From Psettodes erumei (lineage: Eukaryota > Chordata > Actinopteri > Pleuronectiformes > Psettodidae), in the NCBI GenBank assembly GCA_016785225.1, contig JAFBJZ010000827.1:1187001-1251000 (forward strand): 64,000 nucleotides of DNA, read 5' to 3'. A program made the position numbers and the translations under genes. The notes beneath the pieces were generated by a model. It saw nothing but the letters and a program-made list of their open reading frames with translations, was not told where the DNA came from and ran no database searches. Shown here piece after piece: positions 24,201 to 33,267 of the stretch. Within the stretch, counting starts at the first letter, position 1. Every line of letters begins with the position of its first letter.

Positions 24201-27200
24201 GCAGTCTCTCTGTTCTTCTTCCATCCTGTAGAAAGAGTACAGGAAGGATCTAGAGGAGGGGGTGAAGGGTAAAGGGCTAACTGTGCTGGAGGAAACTCCG
24301 GAGCTTTTGAGAGCAAGGAATGCCACTCACATCCTGTGCGAGGTACGATCCGACCGAGAGGCGATGGACGCGGCGTCGCCTCCTCTCATCCAGAGTGACT
24401 TCCCACAAAAACCCTGCATCATCCGCAGAATCCTGTCCACCTCTTAACCACCGCTGGGCCCCCGCTTCATGACAACACTAATTTTCCCAGGGTTTTGTCT
24501 TATACTTCTTCCTTTATGTCTGATAAATATCGCAAAAAACAACCTCAAATATACTCAGAGCATATTTTAAATTTTGAGGAAACATGAAATACTATATTTA
24601 TAGCTCATGGGCTCATAAGGACTAAAAAACTTCTGGCTGCTGTGCTCCAGATAGCATCAAACCTGTAAACAAAACTCTTCATCTTTTGTTTATTTCAGTG
24701 CAGTGATTTTGCTTTGTCAATATCTGCTCTGGGTCCTTTTGAGGTTGATTTTTTTTTGGACTGCAAGATGCAGTCGACCTTGGAGCAGTTTGGATAAATA
24801 CACTGAAACTTAGAGATAACCCTGGTTTGTGGGAAACAACTAATTATGCTTTAACAGACTGTCCTTAACCACTGCTGTTTTACTTTTCAGTTTTGAGTGG
24901 AGCTTCACACACAGTCTGCTGTCCCATCAACACATTTGTTCCCTCTAAAATAAATACATTCTAATTTCTTCTAACTTTCTTTATTCACCGTTCCCCTAGG
25001 CCACATGGTTTTGCAGCCCGCCCCCTTCCTACTGTGAATGAGTAGAAATCCTGGCAATTTTTTTAAGCGATGTGCCCGTCATGTGTACTTTTAAGTGAGA
25101 ACGGTGTTTTTACGTAACGCTCACCCGCCTGTGACGTTCACAGAGAGAGTACAAGAAGGCACTGGAGCAGGAGATCAAGGGCAAGGGAATGTTGGCTTTG
25201 GCTACAGACACGCCCGACTTCATGAGGGCCAGGAACGCCACGGACATCCTCAGTCAGGTATAACGTTCGCCCGATGGGATCACGATCAGTAGAGCGTCGA
25301 GATGAAATGCTGATGAGACGTTTCTTCGTTCCGCAGACCAAGTACAAGCAGACCGCCGAGATGGACAGGGCCAGCTACACGACCGTCATCGACACGCCGG
25401 ACATCATCCACGCTCAGCAGATGAAGAACATTGTCAGCCAGGTACATCGCTGCCTCCTTCCAGTCTGTCTGACCCCTGCACGTGGACGCAGTCTCTGATT
25501 GTGTGTTTTTGTCCAACAGAAAAAGTACAAAGAGGAGGCTGAGAAGACCATGTCTCACTACGTCCCCGTCCTGGACACTCCGGAGATGCAGAGGGTCCGT
25601 GAGAACCAGAAGAACTTCAGCACTGTAAGTACCGAGTGTAACCGGGTCTTAGCGGGGCGGCGGGTCTCGGACCTGCAGAGGTTCTTCCAGTGTCGGCTCT
25701 GTGTGCGTCTCCGTGTCCGCTGTGAAGTATTACCTTCAATACTTTAAACTCATGTACTGTTAATGTAACGTCTTCTGTACAACGTGCTTTAGTTTAACTG
25801 TATCCAGTTAAGTGTTTGTTGTCAGATTTTGTGCTCAAAGGAGTGAAGTTTGACTTTTTGTTCATAGGAACATGTAGTTTATCTTCTGCCTTTCTTTTTT
25901 TGGTTGTTTTTTTACGTCTTTATAATTGTGAAACATTTTAACTGCACTTTTGTGTTTTTCTCCCTGTAGCTTCAATACCAGATTGACCTTAAAAACATAA
26001 AGGGCAAAGTGTCTACTGTACAGGACACTCCTGAAATGCTCCGTGTTAAAGAGAATACAAAGAATTTCAGCTTGGTATTTACTCCGTAATACATATATAT
26101 ATTTTTTCTTAACATTTTCTAATAACACAATTTTTTCACACTTGAATTTTTTTCTTAACTTCTTTGCCCCGTCTTTAACAAACCCTGACATGCAGCCCTC
26201 TTTTTATTTTGGACCGGACGGACGTTATTTAACCTCGTCACATACGATGCACTTTAATCGATGCCACTAACAGTTTGTTCTGTAGTCGTTAGTGCACAGC
26301 TTGTGTGCCGTCCAATACTTTGTTGACTGTGCCATGTTGTTGTGTCCACAAATTTGTGCATTTACATGTCGTTCTATACGTTTGTCAAATTCACTGTGTT
26401 TTTGTCGGAGCCCAGTTTTGCATATACGGTTAAATCGAGCGTGATGTGGAGGTTTTAACCGAGCAGCTCGTCGTCGTTGTCCAACAGTCAGACTAACCGT
26501 CGGCTGCTGCTCTTTTTCTTCGTCCGCGGAAAGATTCAGTACAAGGAGGATTTGGGAGGAGGGACGGCTATACCCGAGACCCCAGAGATGGATAGAGTTA
26601 AACGCAACCAGCGGAACATTAGCACGGTACTCCACAGAATGACCCCCACCACCTCCTCCTCCTCCTCCTCCTCCTCCTCCTGAGCTAGTGTCCCAGAATA
26701 TAACCAGAACTGTCTTCCCATGTAGTCTCTTCAACTTTTTTTAAATTTAGTTTCCATGCTAATGATTGTCCTTCTAAGTTTGTTTTTAAAACCAATTTTT
26801 CATTTTTTATTTATTTCTGTAAGACAACAGCTTGTTTTCATATTACACATAATGGCCAAAAGTATGTGAACACTCATACAGTGCAGTGTTTTGTGCACTT
26901 TTTGGACAATCCAGCACATGAGTGTAAGGTCTGCCTGGGTCTCCACATATTTCAGTCATATCAGTCATAAATTCACCCTCATCCATAGGGACCTTTGCAT
27001 CTGAACCCCATCATGGACCAGGTTTTGTGTATTTTTGCGTGTATGTTGTTGTTATGAATGGATGGACATGTTTGTGTTGTGTTTGTCCCCGTCTCACACT
27101 TTACCTGTCTAACTTATACAACTGGGCAGATACAGTACAAGGACTCTATGGGTCAAGGCACGTCCATACCAGACCTGCCCGAGGTGAAGCGGGTCCAAGA

Positions 27201-30195
27201 AACCCAGAAGAATATCAGCTCGGTAGAGGAACAGACCTGCAGTGACTCCTCCCCCTTATATTCACTCCACAAAACGCCCGCTGACACCTCCCTCCTCTTT
27301 ACAGTCTAGAAAACGCCCCCCCATCCTAACTAAGTTTCATAAATCCCTCCTTTTCACCGGTCATGGTTAATGACTTGATTCTGGGAGTTTGATGTGTCTG
27401 TAGGACTTTTTCATCACACCTAAACCTCTCCAGTAATAAACTAAATGAATTCATTTTGCAAAATAGTTGTGTGTATTGCACAACTTGAACTGTTGCCGAT
27501 CTTCTCAACTACCACTGAAGTACGTGAGAGTCAGTATGAGTCACAGCGTTTTCCTGACGGCCGTCGTGTGATGTTTGTTGTTGTTGTGAACGGATGGACA
27601 CGTCTGCAGTGCATACTGTGCTTCTTCTGTGTTTGTCCCCATCTCACACTGTACCTGTCTTAACTTATACAACTGGGCAGATACAGTACAAGGACTCTGT
27701 GGGTCAAGGCACCTCCATACCAGACCTGCCCGAGGTGAAGCGGGTCCGAGAAACCCAGAAGAATATCAGCTCGGTAGAGGAACAGACCTGCAGTGACTCC
27801 TCCCCCCTTATATTCATTCCTCAGAGTGACCTCTGACCCCTCCCACCTGCCTAAAATCCACCCAAACTCTCCCCCCTGTGTTTTTACTCCTGGTTCTCCC
27901 TCCCCCACCCTCACTAAGTTTAATACATCCCTCCTTGTGGCCAGTCTGGGATGATGGCTTGGTTCTGGGCGTATGAGGGATCTGTGGGATTATTCTCCTT
28001 CATGATAATCTATCACACCTAAACCGCCGATGTCATTAACCAAACCAAGTATCATCCATTTTTAAAAACAGATATTGCACACCCGTACGTGTGTGTGCTG
28101 TTGTAATGAATGTATGTCTGTGTCTACAGAGCGTACTGTGTTTATGTTTGTTTGTTTGTTTGTTTGTTTGTTTGTTTGTTTGCCTCTGTCTCACTCTGTA
28201 CCTATATAATTTATGCACTGGGCAGATACAGTACAAGGACTCTGTGGGTCAAGGCACGTCCATACCAGACCTGCCCGAGGTGAAGCGGGTCCAAGAAACC
28301 CAGAAGAATATCAGCTCGGTAGAGGAACAGACCTGCAGTGACCCCCCCCCTTTAAAATCACACCCCCAAAACGCCCTCTGACCTCCTCCACCCGTCTAAA
28401 ATCCCACCAAACTTTTTTATCCCTCCTCCATCCTAACTCAGTTCCATAAATCCCTCTTTATCTCCAGCCTTGGTTGATGACTTGAATTCCCATTTCCACC
28501 GAAACACACATTTTCTCCCTAAATAAGCCTCCATGTTTAACTTATTTTTTTTTCTGCGTCACATCTCCCTGCCTCCTAAACTGAAGACTAATCTGCCTCT
28601 GAGTGTGTCACCGCCATATCTGACTTTTTTTTTTGTTTGTGCTCGTCTCGTTCAAAGCTTCAGTACAAAGAAGGAGTGGCACAAGGCACGTCAGTGTCCG
28701 AGACCCCAGAGATGGAGAGAGTTAAACGCAATCAGCAATATATCAGCACGGTACTCCACAGAGTGACCCCCCCCCAGTGCTGTTCATTCATTCGCCTCTG
28801 TCCCCGCCCGTCCACCTCGCTCTCCACCTCCCTTTAAAAAAAAAATAAACACACGCTGCCATAACGCTTGTCCTGAGCCTCCTCCGCCCGTGGTTTTGGA
28901 TGTGTGAACAGCCATAACCCCAGCGAGCCCCGCGGGGGCGGCTGAGCTCCACCCTGTCCCTAACTTAACCTCCTCCTTCTTCATTTCTCAGGACACGCAA
29001 AGTGTGCGTTTAATTCCATGTCTGCTGTGATTTGTCGTTTTTTGGTGCTGTGCTGTGTCTCTTTTCTGTCTCTTGTTCTGAATTGTCTGTGATTCACCTG
29101 CTCTTTACTTTTTTTGTTCTCTGCATGAAACCCGAACCATGCGTCGGGTAGATAAAGTACAAGGACTCTCTGGGTCGAGGCACAGCGATACCGGACCTCC
29201 CCGAGGTGAAGCGGGTCAGAGAAACCCAGAGGCACATCAGCTCGGTAGTGGAACAAAATCCCAAATCACGTGTGCTCCTAACCGTTGAAGTGCCCATCAG
29301 TAACGCCCCCCCCCCCTCACTTCTGCCATCATCTCACGCTCTCATCACCTCTTGCTCATCCACCCGAGGCCTCTCGAGCTCCGGCCCTGCCGTCATCACC
29401 TCTTTGACCTCGACGTTAACTTTTTTCTTCCTTTTCCTCTTTCGCGTCATCGTTAATCCTCAACCCCTCCAGCTGAGTGACGCCCTCCACTTTGGCTCAG
29501 CACTCTCTAACCCGGCTTTGCGTCGCGCTAAACCTCCCGACAGAGATCCTGGCCGTTCCCCCGGAGCCACCAGGATGCGTCGCTCTATAGGACCAATTTC
29601 TCAGACTCCTCTTTAATCTGTTCCAAAAGCAAAACAAAGCTTCGGCTCATTCAGCCGAACATCATCCTGACCCTGTCCCTCCTCCGTGTCCTCGCTCTGA
29701 TCCAAGTCTATGAAACCAGTCCTATAGGTGTGTGGTCTGTGTATGTTCCTGAGTGTCTGACCGGCCCCCCCCGGGGCGCTTTGCTTCTGTCCTGTAGGTG
29801 TTGTATAAAGACAGTTCAGCCAAGGGAACCCCTGTGGTGTTCACTCCAGAGATGGAGCGAGTGAAAAGGAACCAAGAAAACATTAGCTCGGTACCTTCAG
29901 AACCACCGCAAGAACATGTTCTGCCTCAGAAATGTTCTACTTCTACACCCACGTTAACCCTCTTCTAACTGGATTTGCCCCCCCAGCTCTGGTTAATCAC
30001 ATTAATTCTCCCCACTCTGCTCTTTTTACTGTCTTTAATACCCCCCCCAGCTGTGGTGCACATCATCACTGCTAACCTCTCCTGTTGTTGAAACTACTTC
30101 ACTTCATCTTGTTCCCCTGCTGCCCCCCACCCCATGAAGACTAGGACATAATCTTATGTCATTTAATCCTTCCCCCTCTTAATAACCCCCCCACC

Positions 30196-30251
<56 letters not shown>

Positions 30252-31964
30252 ACACACACCACCACCACCACACCATGCTAATTCATTTGTGTGACCTCCC
30301 AGTAACGCCCCAGCAGCTGCGTGTGTCCCTCTGCCACACCCTTTGTGCTGTGGATGCTAATGACTGCTGACTGTGTGATGGATTTTAAGACGTCTTCAGG
30401 CGCTCACTGTGTGTGTGTCCTCTGCCCCTCCACCCCACCCCCCCCCACCCCCATCCAGGTGCTGTATTCTGACAGTTTCAGGAAGCAGGTCCAGGGTAAG
30501 GCCGCCTTCGTCCTGGACACGCCTGAAATGAGGCGCGTCAGGGAGACCCAGCGCATCATTTCTGGAGTAAGAGTTCACGGATTTTATTTGTGTTACGTTT
30601 TTTTTCCTACTCTTGGTACTTAAGTTCTCCACTAGTCGTCTGCTTCAGGGATAAAACTTTTCTAACTCCACCAGAAGATCCAGGTCTCGGTCGTCTGTCT
30701 CTTGACGGTTCACGATGCAGATCTCAGAAATGAAAACTGTCAGATGTTTTAAAGTCGTACCCGTGTTCTTCTCGGCCCCCAGGTGAGATACCACGAGGAC
30801 TTTGAGAAGAGCAAGGGCAGCTTCACCCCCACGACCTCCGACCCCGTGACGGACCGCGTGAAGAAGAACACCCAGGACTTCAGCGACATCAGCTACCGTG
30901 GCATCCAGAGGCGCGTGGTGGAGATGGAGAGGAGGCGCGCCATGGAGCACGACCAGGAGACCATCACCGGTACGGCGCCGGTCGAATATCCTCCAGCTTA
31001 AAGTTCATCTGCAGGACATTTTAAATGTAATGTCTTACTGTTTGGACTTCCTAACTGCTTGACTGATGCAGTGTTGGACTCTGTGTGTTCAGATCTGCGC
31101 GTGTGGCGCACAAACCCCGGCTCTGTGTTCGACTACGACCCGGCTGAGGACAACATCCAGTCCAGGAGTCTGCACATGATGTCAGGTGAGTGATGGCCTC
31201 AGAGGTCTGAGGAGGTGGAGATGCTTTCAGGAAGAGATAACACCATCCTTGGTACGATCTCACCTTCAGCTGACCTTTAACTGCACCAATCGCCCATCCG
31301 CACCCGTCGTGACTCGAGCGTTTCTCATCCATTCTGACAGTGCAAGCTCAGCGCCGCAGCAAGGAGCACTCCCGCTCCACCAGCGCTCTGAGCGGCATGG
31401 CCGACGAGAAGTCCGAGGTGTCCCAGGACGCCGACCACCACATGTCCCTCTACAGCAACGGCTTCATGGCCTCCAGCATGGGTAATGACTCGGAGTCACA
31501 GCACCGAGCCTCAGCAACAAACACGATGTTCAGGGTGATGCGTCACGCTGCGTTTTTGTCAGTCAACACTGATCAGGCTGTTGTCTTCTGCAGGCTACCA
31601 GCAAGCTAAGACTGTGGAGGTGCAGCAGAGGTCATCATCGGTGGCCACCCAGCAGACCACGGTTTCCTCCGTCCCCTCACACCCCTCCACCACCGGAGTG
31701 AGTGGCACACAAACACACACACACACACACACACACACAGTTGGGATTTGTTGTTGTTGAGGTTGACTCACGCGCATTCTCCCTTCGCAGAAAACCGTGC
31801 GCGCCCTGTACGACTACACCGCGGCCGACAGCGACGAGGTGTCCTTCAAGGACAGCGACGTCATCGTCAACGTGCAGTCCATCGACGAGGGCTGGATGTA
31901 CGGCACCGTGCAGCGCACCGGCAAGACCGGCATGCTGCCGGCCAACTACGTCGAGGCCATCTAA
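1..31964 (+). CDS. neb: nebulin, 3' part (94 exons traced; 5' end lies outside the window)
   Basis: Nebulin spans the skeletal-muscle thin filament, binding actin along its length and anchoring in the Z-disc by its C-terminus. The window enters the gene inside an exon and follows 94 exons to the stop at 31,962-31,964. Every module of about 35 residues carries an SDxxYK-type actin-binding motif at exon junctions. The first module of each seven-module super-repeat has a WLKGIG-like tropomyosin-type motif. The C-terminus is an SH3 domain. Nearly all exons are phase 0 and multiples of 3 (90-114, 198, 204 or 312 nt), with GT-AG borders. Coding sequence in the window is about 12.4 kb, or about 4,130 codons. 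Exons are listed in the block entries below. Exceptions are a GC donor at 14,153 and a frame-broken exon at 14,244-14,346. Identity is certain from the module structure and the C-terminal SH3 ending in PANYVEAI. Confidence 0.98.
361..1454 (+). CDS. neb: neb super-repeat (four exons), copy 1 of a recent duplication
   Basis: Exons 361-564 (204 nt, modules 1-2), 727-831 (105 nt), 943-1,050 (108 nt) and 1,143-1,454 (312 nt, modules 5-7) together give seven modules in 243 codons. Module 1 carries LQGIGW, the tropomyosin-type site. SD, NK and SL junctions followed by xxYK mark the module borders. This copy and the next share exon and intron sequence. Confidence 0.96.
1565..2733 (+). CDS. neb: neb super-repeat, copy 2 of the recent duplication
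   Basis: Exons 1,565-1,768, 1,932-2,036, 2,148-2,255 and 2,422-2,733 have the same 204/105/108/312 pattern. The first three exons and the introns around them match the preceding super-repeat almost base for base at an offset of 1,204-1,205 bp. Similarity is lost a few bases into the intron after 2,255. Confidence 0.96.
2837..3946 (+). CDS. neb: neb super-repeat (four exons)
   Basis: Exons 2,837-3,040, 3,137-3,241, 3,411-3,518 and 3,635-3,946 (204, 105, 108 and 312 nt). Module 1 reads WLQGLGW. The introns are unrelated to those of the neighbouring super-repeats, whereas the 312-nt exon is nearly identical to its paralogues. Confidence 0.96.
4042..5084 (+). CDS. neb: neb super-repeat (four exons)
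   Basis: Exons 4,042-4,245, 4,350-4,454, 4,581-4,688 and 4,773-5,084. The first module has EVVGVGW where the others have a Trp-containing WLKGIG-type motif, so it may be weaker as a tropomyosin-binding position. The 108-nt exon has a GTACGT donor. Confidence 0.96.
5206..6376 (+). CDS. neb: neb super-repeat (four exons) with a divergent large exon
   Basis: Exons 5,206-5,409, 5,574-5,678, 5,846-5,953 and 6,065-6,376. Module 1 has WVKGMGW. The last exon keeps its 312-nt length but is the most divergent of the set (AGFRKQCG and SINDDPLSLL in place of TGYRKQVG and the VQDDPL-type run). It seems to have escaped the homogenisation seen in its paralogues. Confidence 0.96.
6595..7621 (+). CDS. neb: neb super-repeat (four exons)
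   Basis: Exons 6,595-6,798, 6,895-6,999, 7,109-7,216 and 7,310-7,621 (204, 105, 108 and 312 nt). Module 1 carries WLRGCGW. This is the last super-repeat in which modules 1 and 2 share one exon. The donor after 7,621 is GTAGGT. Confidence 0.96.
7747..8957 (+). CDS. neb: neb super-repeat (five exons; modules 1 and 2 in separate exons)
   Basis: Exons 7,747-7,851 (105), 7,959-8,057 (99), 8,187-8,288 (102), 8,415-8,522 (108) and 8,646-8,957 (312). Here the 204-nt exon of the upstream super-repeats is split in two by a 107-bp intron. Module 1 has WIRGCGW. Module 3 ends in VHP instead of an SD/SE/NK-type border. Confidence 0.96.
9060..10259 (+). CDS. neb: neb super-repeat (six exons)
   Basis: Exons 9,060-9,164 (105), 9,278-9,382 (105), 9,476-9,580 (105), 9,669-9,776 (108), 9,865-9,975 (111) and 10,062-10,259 (198, modules 6-7). 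The three-module exon of earlier super-repeats is here 111 + 198 nt. Module 1 has WLRGCGW. Confidence 0.96.
10467..11803 (+). CDS. neb: neb super-repeat (six exons)
   Basis: Exons 10,467-10,571, 10,719-10,823, 10,918-11,022, 11,153-11,260, 11,376-11,489 (114) and 11,606-11,803 (198, modules 6-7). Module 1 reads WMKGIGC followed by YVWDTPE, the type typical of C-terminal super-repeats. All borders are phase 0. Confidence 0.96.
12030..13493 (+). CDS. neb: neb super-repeat (seven exons, one per module)
   Basis: Exons 12,030-12,134, 12,281-12,385, 12,478-12,585, 12,788-12,895, 12,990-13,097, 13,202-13,306 and 13,389-13,493. Each exon encodes one module of 35-36 residues. Module 1 has WLKGIGC. 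From here on no two modules share an exon. Confidence 0.96.
13575..14975 (+). CDS. neb: neb super-repeat (seven exons) with one broken exon
   Basis: Exons 13,575-13,673 (99), 13,786-13,890, 14,048-14,152, 14,244-14,346 (103 nt, broken), 14,450-14,554, 14,681-14,785 and 14,871-14,975. Module 1 has WLRGVGC. The intron after 14,152 begins GCAAGT (GC-AG type). The donor after 14,785 is the weak GTCAGC. The module at 13,786 starts TAYPVE instead of the usual xxYK. The concentration of irregularities in this block is unusual compared with its neighbours. Confidence 0.93.
14244..14346 (+). pseudogene. neb: neb module exon broken by two 1-nt deletions (or assembly errors)
   Basis: The exon has a good acceptor (TTTCTCTGCAG) and a GTAAGT donor but is 103 nt, two short of the usual 105. 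Read in phase from the previous exon it runs out of the nebulin pattern after YQYTDL and hits TGA at 14,343-14,345. Module-like coding (AKERAHFTPEMETPHMG) continues in a second frame from about 14,261, and the ending KVVYSD is in a third frame. This is what one missing base near 14,259-14,266 and another near 14,321-14,330 (by an A run) would produce. Either the individual or assembly carries an error, or the exon is disabled and must be skipped. Skipping would keep the reading frame because the neighbouring exons are phase 0. Confidence 0.8.
15065..18106 (+). CDS. neb: neb last super-repeat (seven exons, two very long introns)
   Basis: Exons 15,065-15,169 (WLKGIGC, module 1), 15,264-15,368, 15,713-15,814 (102), 16,251-16,355 (105), 17,611-17,712 (102), 17,819-17,926 (108) and 18,002-18,106. 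After this block no further WLKGIG-type motif appears, so I take it as the end of the super-repeat region. Exon 16,251-16,355 (starts KMYKSRAKDLLKGG) is isolated between introns of 436 and 1,255 bp. A cassette or mutually exclusive role is possible, as for human NEB exons 143/144, but that is inference. Confidence 0.93.
16356..17610 (+). other. neb intron, 1,255 bp, with an AT-rich microsatellite
   Basis: No module-like exon with splice sites could be found in this intron on either strand. It holds the TTTA/TTA array described separately and otherwise unremarkable AT-rich sequence. A divergent alternative exon cannot be excluded by eye. Confidence 0.6.
16700..16835. repeat. TTTA/TTA microsatellite
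   Basis: About 135 bp of imperfect TTTA, TTTATTA and TTA units inside a neb intron. The open frame through it is a low-complexity artefact. Confidence 0.95.
18207..22721 (+). CDS. neb: neb C-terminal simple repeats, first group (12 exons)
   Basis: Exons 18,207-18,311, 18,401-18,505, 18,609-18,713, 18,814-18,924 (111), 19,022-19,132 (111), 19,231-19,332 (102), 19,443-19,547, 20,046-20,135 (90), 21,470-21,583 (114), 21,689-21,793, 22,296-22,400 and 22,617-22,721. Each is one module linking the super-repeats to the Z-disc region. Borders are SD, SE, SG, SS, SQ and SN followed by xxYK or YR, except for the short exon at 20,046. Introns lengthen markedly here (up to 1,334 bp), which may fit regulated splicing. 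Confidence 0.93.
20046..20135 (+). CDS. neb: neb short 30-residue module exon
   Basis: At 90 nt this is the shortest module exon in the window. It starts VEAKPSLHG and so lacks the YK of the actin-binding motif, but it ends AVTSD and has DTPLMRH at the expected place. The acceptor is CTTTGTAG and the donor GTAAGG, flanked by introns of 498 and 1,334 bp. It keeps phase 0. It could be a constitutive degenerate module or a cassette exon. Confidence 0.75.
20136..21469 (+). other. neb intron, 1,334 bp
   Basis: The longest neb intron in the window. I see no further module exon, no large open frame with splice sites and no recognisable repeat apart from short AT-rich tracts. Confidence 0.6.
23392..26074 (+). 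CDS. neb: neb C-terminal simple repeats, second group (6 exons)
   Basis: Exons 23,392-23,502 (111), 24,232-24,342 (111), 25,144-25,257 (114), 25,337-25,441 (105), 25,520-25,624 (105) and 25,970-26,074 (105). The first three share a KxYxKxxE..GKGL/M pattern. The others share (D/E)TPEMxRVxExxKNFS, the transition towards the Z-disc repeat type. Introns of 670-801 bp separate the first three exons. Confidence 0.95.
26534..29890 (+). CDS. neb: neb Z-disc repeat exons (seven 93-nt exons, probably alternatively spliced)
   Basis: Exons 26,534-26,626, 27,130-27,222, 27,681-27,773, 28,226-28,318, 28,658-28,750, 29,152-29,244 and 29,798-29,890 are each 93 nt (31 residues), all phase 0. Two subtypes occur: ETPEM(D/E)RVKRNQ (26,534 and 28,658) and DLPEVKRV(Q/R)ETQ (27,130, 27,681, 28,226 and 29,152). 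29,798 is FTPEMERVKRNQ. Donors are weak (GTACTC, GTAGAG, GTAGTG, GTACCT), which suits alternative inclusion. Human NEB has an alternatively spliced block of Z-disc repeat exons in the corresponding place (166-177). Any subset of these exons preserves the frame, so they can tune Z-disc length and isoform. Confidence 0.95.
26649..26681. repeat. CCT microsatellite
   Basis: Eleven CCT units just after the 26,534-26,626 neb exon. The minus-strand poly-Gly/Glu frames across it are artefacts. Confidence 0.95.
26848..27020. mobile_element. possible DNA-transposon/MITE fragment
   Basis: The stretch starting ATGGCCAAAAGTATGTGAAC resembles terminal sequences common in teleost DNA-transposon families. 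I see no second terminus or open frame. It lies in the neb intron before the triplicated Z exons. Recognition is from memory and weak. Confidence 0.3.
27050..28380 (+). repeat. neb: tandem triplication of a neb Z-disc exon with its flanking intron
   Basis: Three units with a period of 551 and 545 bp contain exons 27,130-27,222, 27,681-27,773 and 28,226-28,318. The proteins differ at only two positions (S-M/V-G and RV-Q/R-E). Similarity continues upstream (TGTTTGTCCC...CTCACAC.., ACTGGGCAG acceptor) and downstream of the donor (GTAGAGGAACAGACCTGCAG). Confidence 0.92.
28146..28182. repeat. TTTG microsatellite
   Basis: About nine TTTG/GTTT units in the neb intron just upstream of exon 28,226-28,318, within its polypyrimidine-rich region. 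Confidence 0.95.
30198..30274. repeat. CA microsatellite with CAC tail
   Basis: About 26 CA units followed by CACACC/ACC units in the neb intron before exon 30,459. Confidence 0.95.
30459..31964 (+). CDS. neb: neb C-terminus: last modules, linker, Ser-rich region and SH3 domain
   Basis: Exons 30,459-30,566, 30,783-30,969, 31,093-31,185, 31,341-31,481, 31,594-31,697 and 31,791-31,964. The 187-nt exon holds the last module (SDISYRGIQRR) and begins the linker. The next three encode a polar, Ser/Thr-rich linker. The last exon is the SH3 domain (58 codons with stop) with ALYDY near its start, the GW of the binding groove and PANYV at the end. The nebulin SH3 lies in the Z-disc, where it binds proline-rich ligands such as those of titin, palladin and N-WASP (family knowledge). 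The exons after 30,783 are phase 1 until the SH3 exon, which starts in phase 0. Confidence 0.97.
31712..31739. repeat. AC microsatellite
   Basis: Perfect dinucleotide run in the 93-bp last neb intron, which makes up about a third of that intron. Confidence 0.9.
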
Positions 31965-32695
31965 AGACAAAGCCCGCCCACGTCGTCCCTTCCGGGCCTG
32001 GGCGAGACGCATCCACGGGGCGAGCCGACCCGGTCCTCCTCCGATCACCGCAGCGGCGGTGGCTTTGGTGTTCGCTTCTAGTTTCCTCATAGCCCTCTGT
32101 TTTAACTCTGCTGTAATTCTCGTCGGTCAGTCCGTTCAAATGACCCCCCCCTCCCCCCGATCGCCCGTGGATGTGACACAAGCAACGCAACACGACACTT
32201 ATAAATACTTCTGATTATACATACTATGCCTTCTATGAACAACAGACTAGTTTAGGTTGTTTGTTCTGAGACGTGGTCTTGGAAAAACAATTGTCACTAA
32301 CGTACGTCCTGGCCCGTTATTTTGTAAATTTAAAAAAATATATATACACTATTTAATATATATATATAAAACATTTTTGTCCGAATGTACGGAGAGAGTA
32401 TTCTCTCATAAAGACAGTGGGCTCAAGCAGCTCCTGTTGTGCCTTTTAATGCAAGGAGAGAAAAAAAGAAATGACAGAAAGAAAGTTAATGAAACTTAAG
32501 AAGGAGTCAGTCACCATCTACCTCCTCCATGATCAAACCGCTCCTGAAGAGTCGTGTGAGACGAGCCTCAGTCTTCCCTCCTTTACACTGAAGGCTGGCC
32601 ACAAGTAGAAATGTGTGTTTTGTTTCCTCCGATTATTTAGGTCCTGGGGTAAACCTTGAAATCAGTAGCTAATAAAGCACACCCAGCTCCTGCAG
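31965..32695 (+). other. neb: neb 3' UTR
   Basis: About 700 bp after the stop with AT-rich tracts (TATATATA around 32,338-32,369), ending just past the AATAAA at 32,671. No open frame here resembles a gene. Confidence 0.75.
32671..32676 (+). terminator. neb: neb poly(A) signal AATAAA
   Basis: Canonical AATAAA about 710 bp after the neb stop, the first good signal downstream on this strand. Confidence 0.75.
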
Positions 32696-32699
32696 CACT

Positions 32700-33261
32700 C
32701 TGCCTCCTCCTCTTCATTCTCACGTCTGTGTCTGTGACGATGACAATGATGATTTGTTTTCTTTTTTTTTGTCCGACATGTTCAGAGACGTCCTGCCTTC
32801 AAGTATCACACTGATGCGGTTTTCTTCTGCCCTTGTATCAGGCCGCTGAATCGCCGCCCGCCTCCCCAGCGTCGTGCTCGCTCTCGGCTTCGCTTCACGG
32901 TCAGAGAAATGAGCGCAGCAGCCGCGGCTCTGTAGGCGCGAGTGCGACCTGCGGCTTTTTTCCCCCGGCATTTCGAAAAAGTTTAAGAAATATCTTCAGT
33001 CGCTGTGCGTGCACGTGAAAACAGTTGTCTGTAACGCTGCACTGCTGTTTGTGGTGATTATTAGTGACACTTTCTCTTAACGCAGCCTTTATACTCTATC
33101 AGTGAACCCACAGGATTGTTTGACCTCTGACCCTTGTTGTTGAATTGTCATAAAATCCTTTATTATTAACTTATTTCCATTTTTAATTACAAATTCCTCG
33201 CTGACTTTGGCTCCTTGTTTAATATAATGTGAGAAAAACACTTTGACAACAGGCTTCAAGG
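32700..33261. other. intergenic gap between convergent neb and tbc1d8
   Basis: Fewer than 600 bp separate the two poly(A) signals. I see no coding exon here. Confidence 0.7.
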
Positions 33262-33267
33262 TTTATT
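33262..33267 (-). terminator. tbc1d8: tbc1d8 poly(A) signal (TTTATT on plus)
   Basis: AATAAA on the minus strand about 350 bp beyond the tbc1d8 stop. A second TTTATT lies about 100 bp further on. The 3' UTR would be short and converges on that of neb. Confidence 0.65.

Noticed and set aside
26267..26734. Minus-strand 155-codon frame with poly-Gly
   Set aside because: Generated by the CCT microsatellite and antisense to a neb Z-disc exon.
31702..32214. Plus-strand open frame of 170 codons across the last neb exon
   Set aside because: Out of frame with the SH3 domain; starts in a CA repeat and continues into the 3' UTR.
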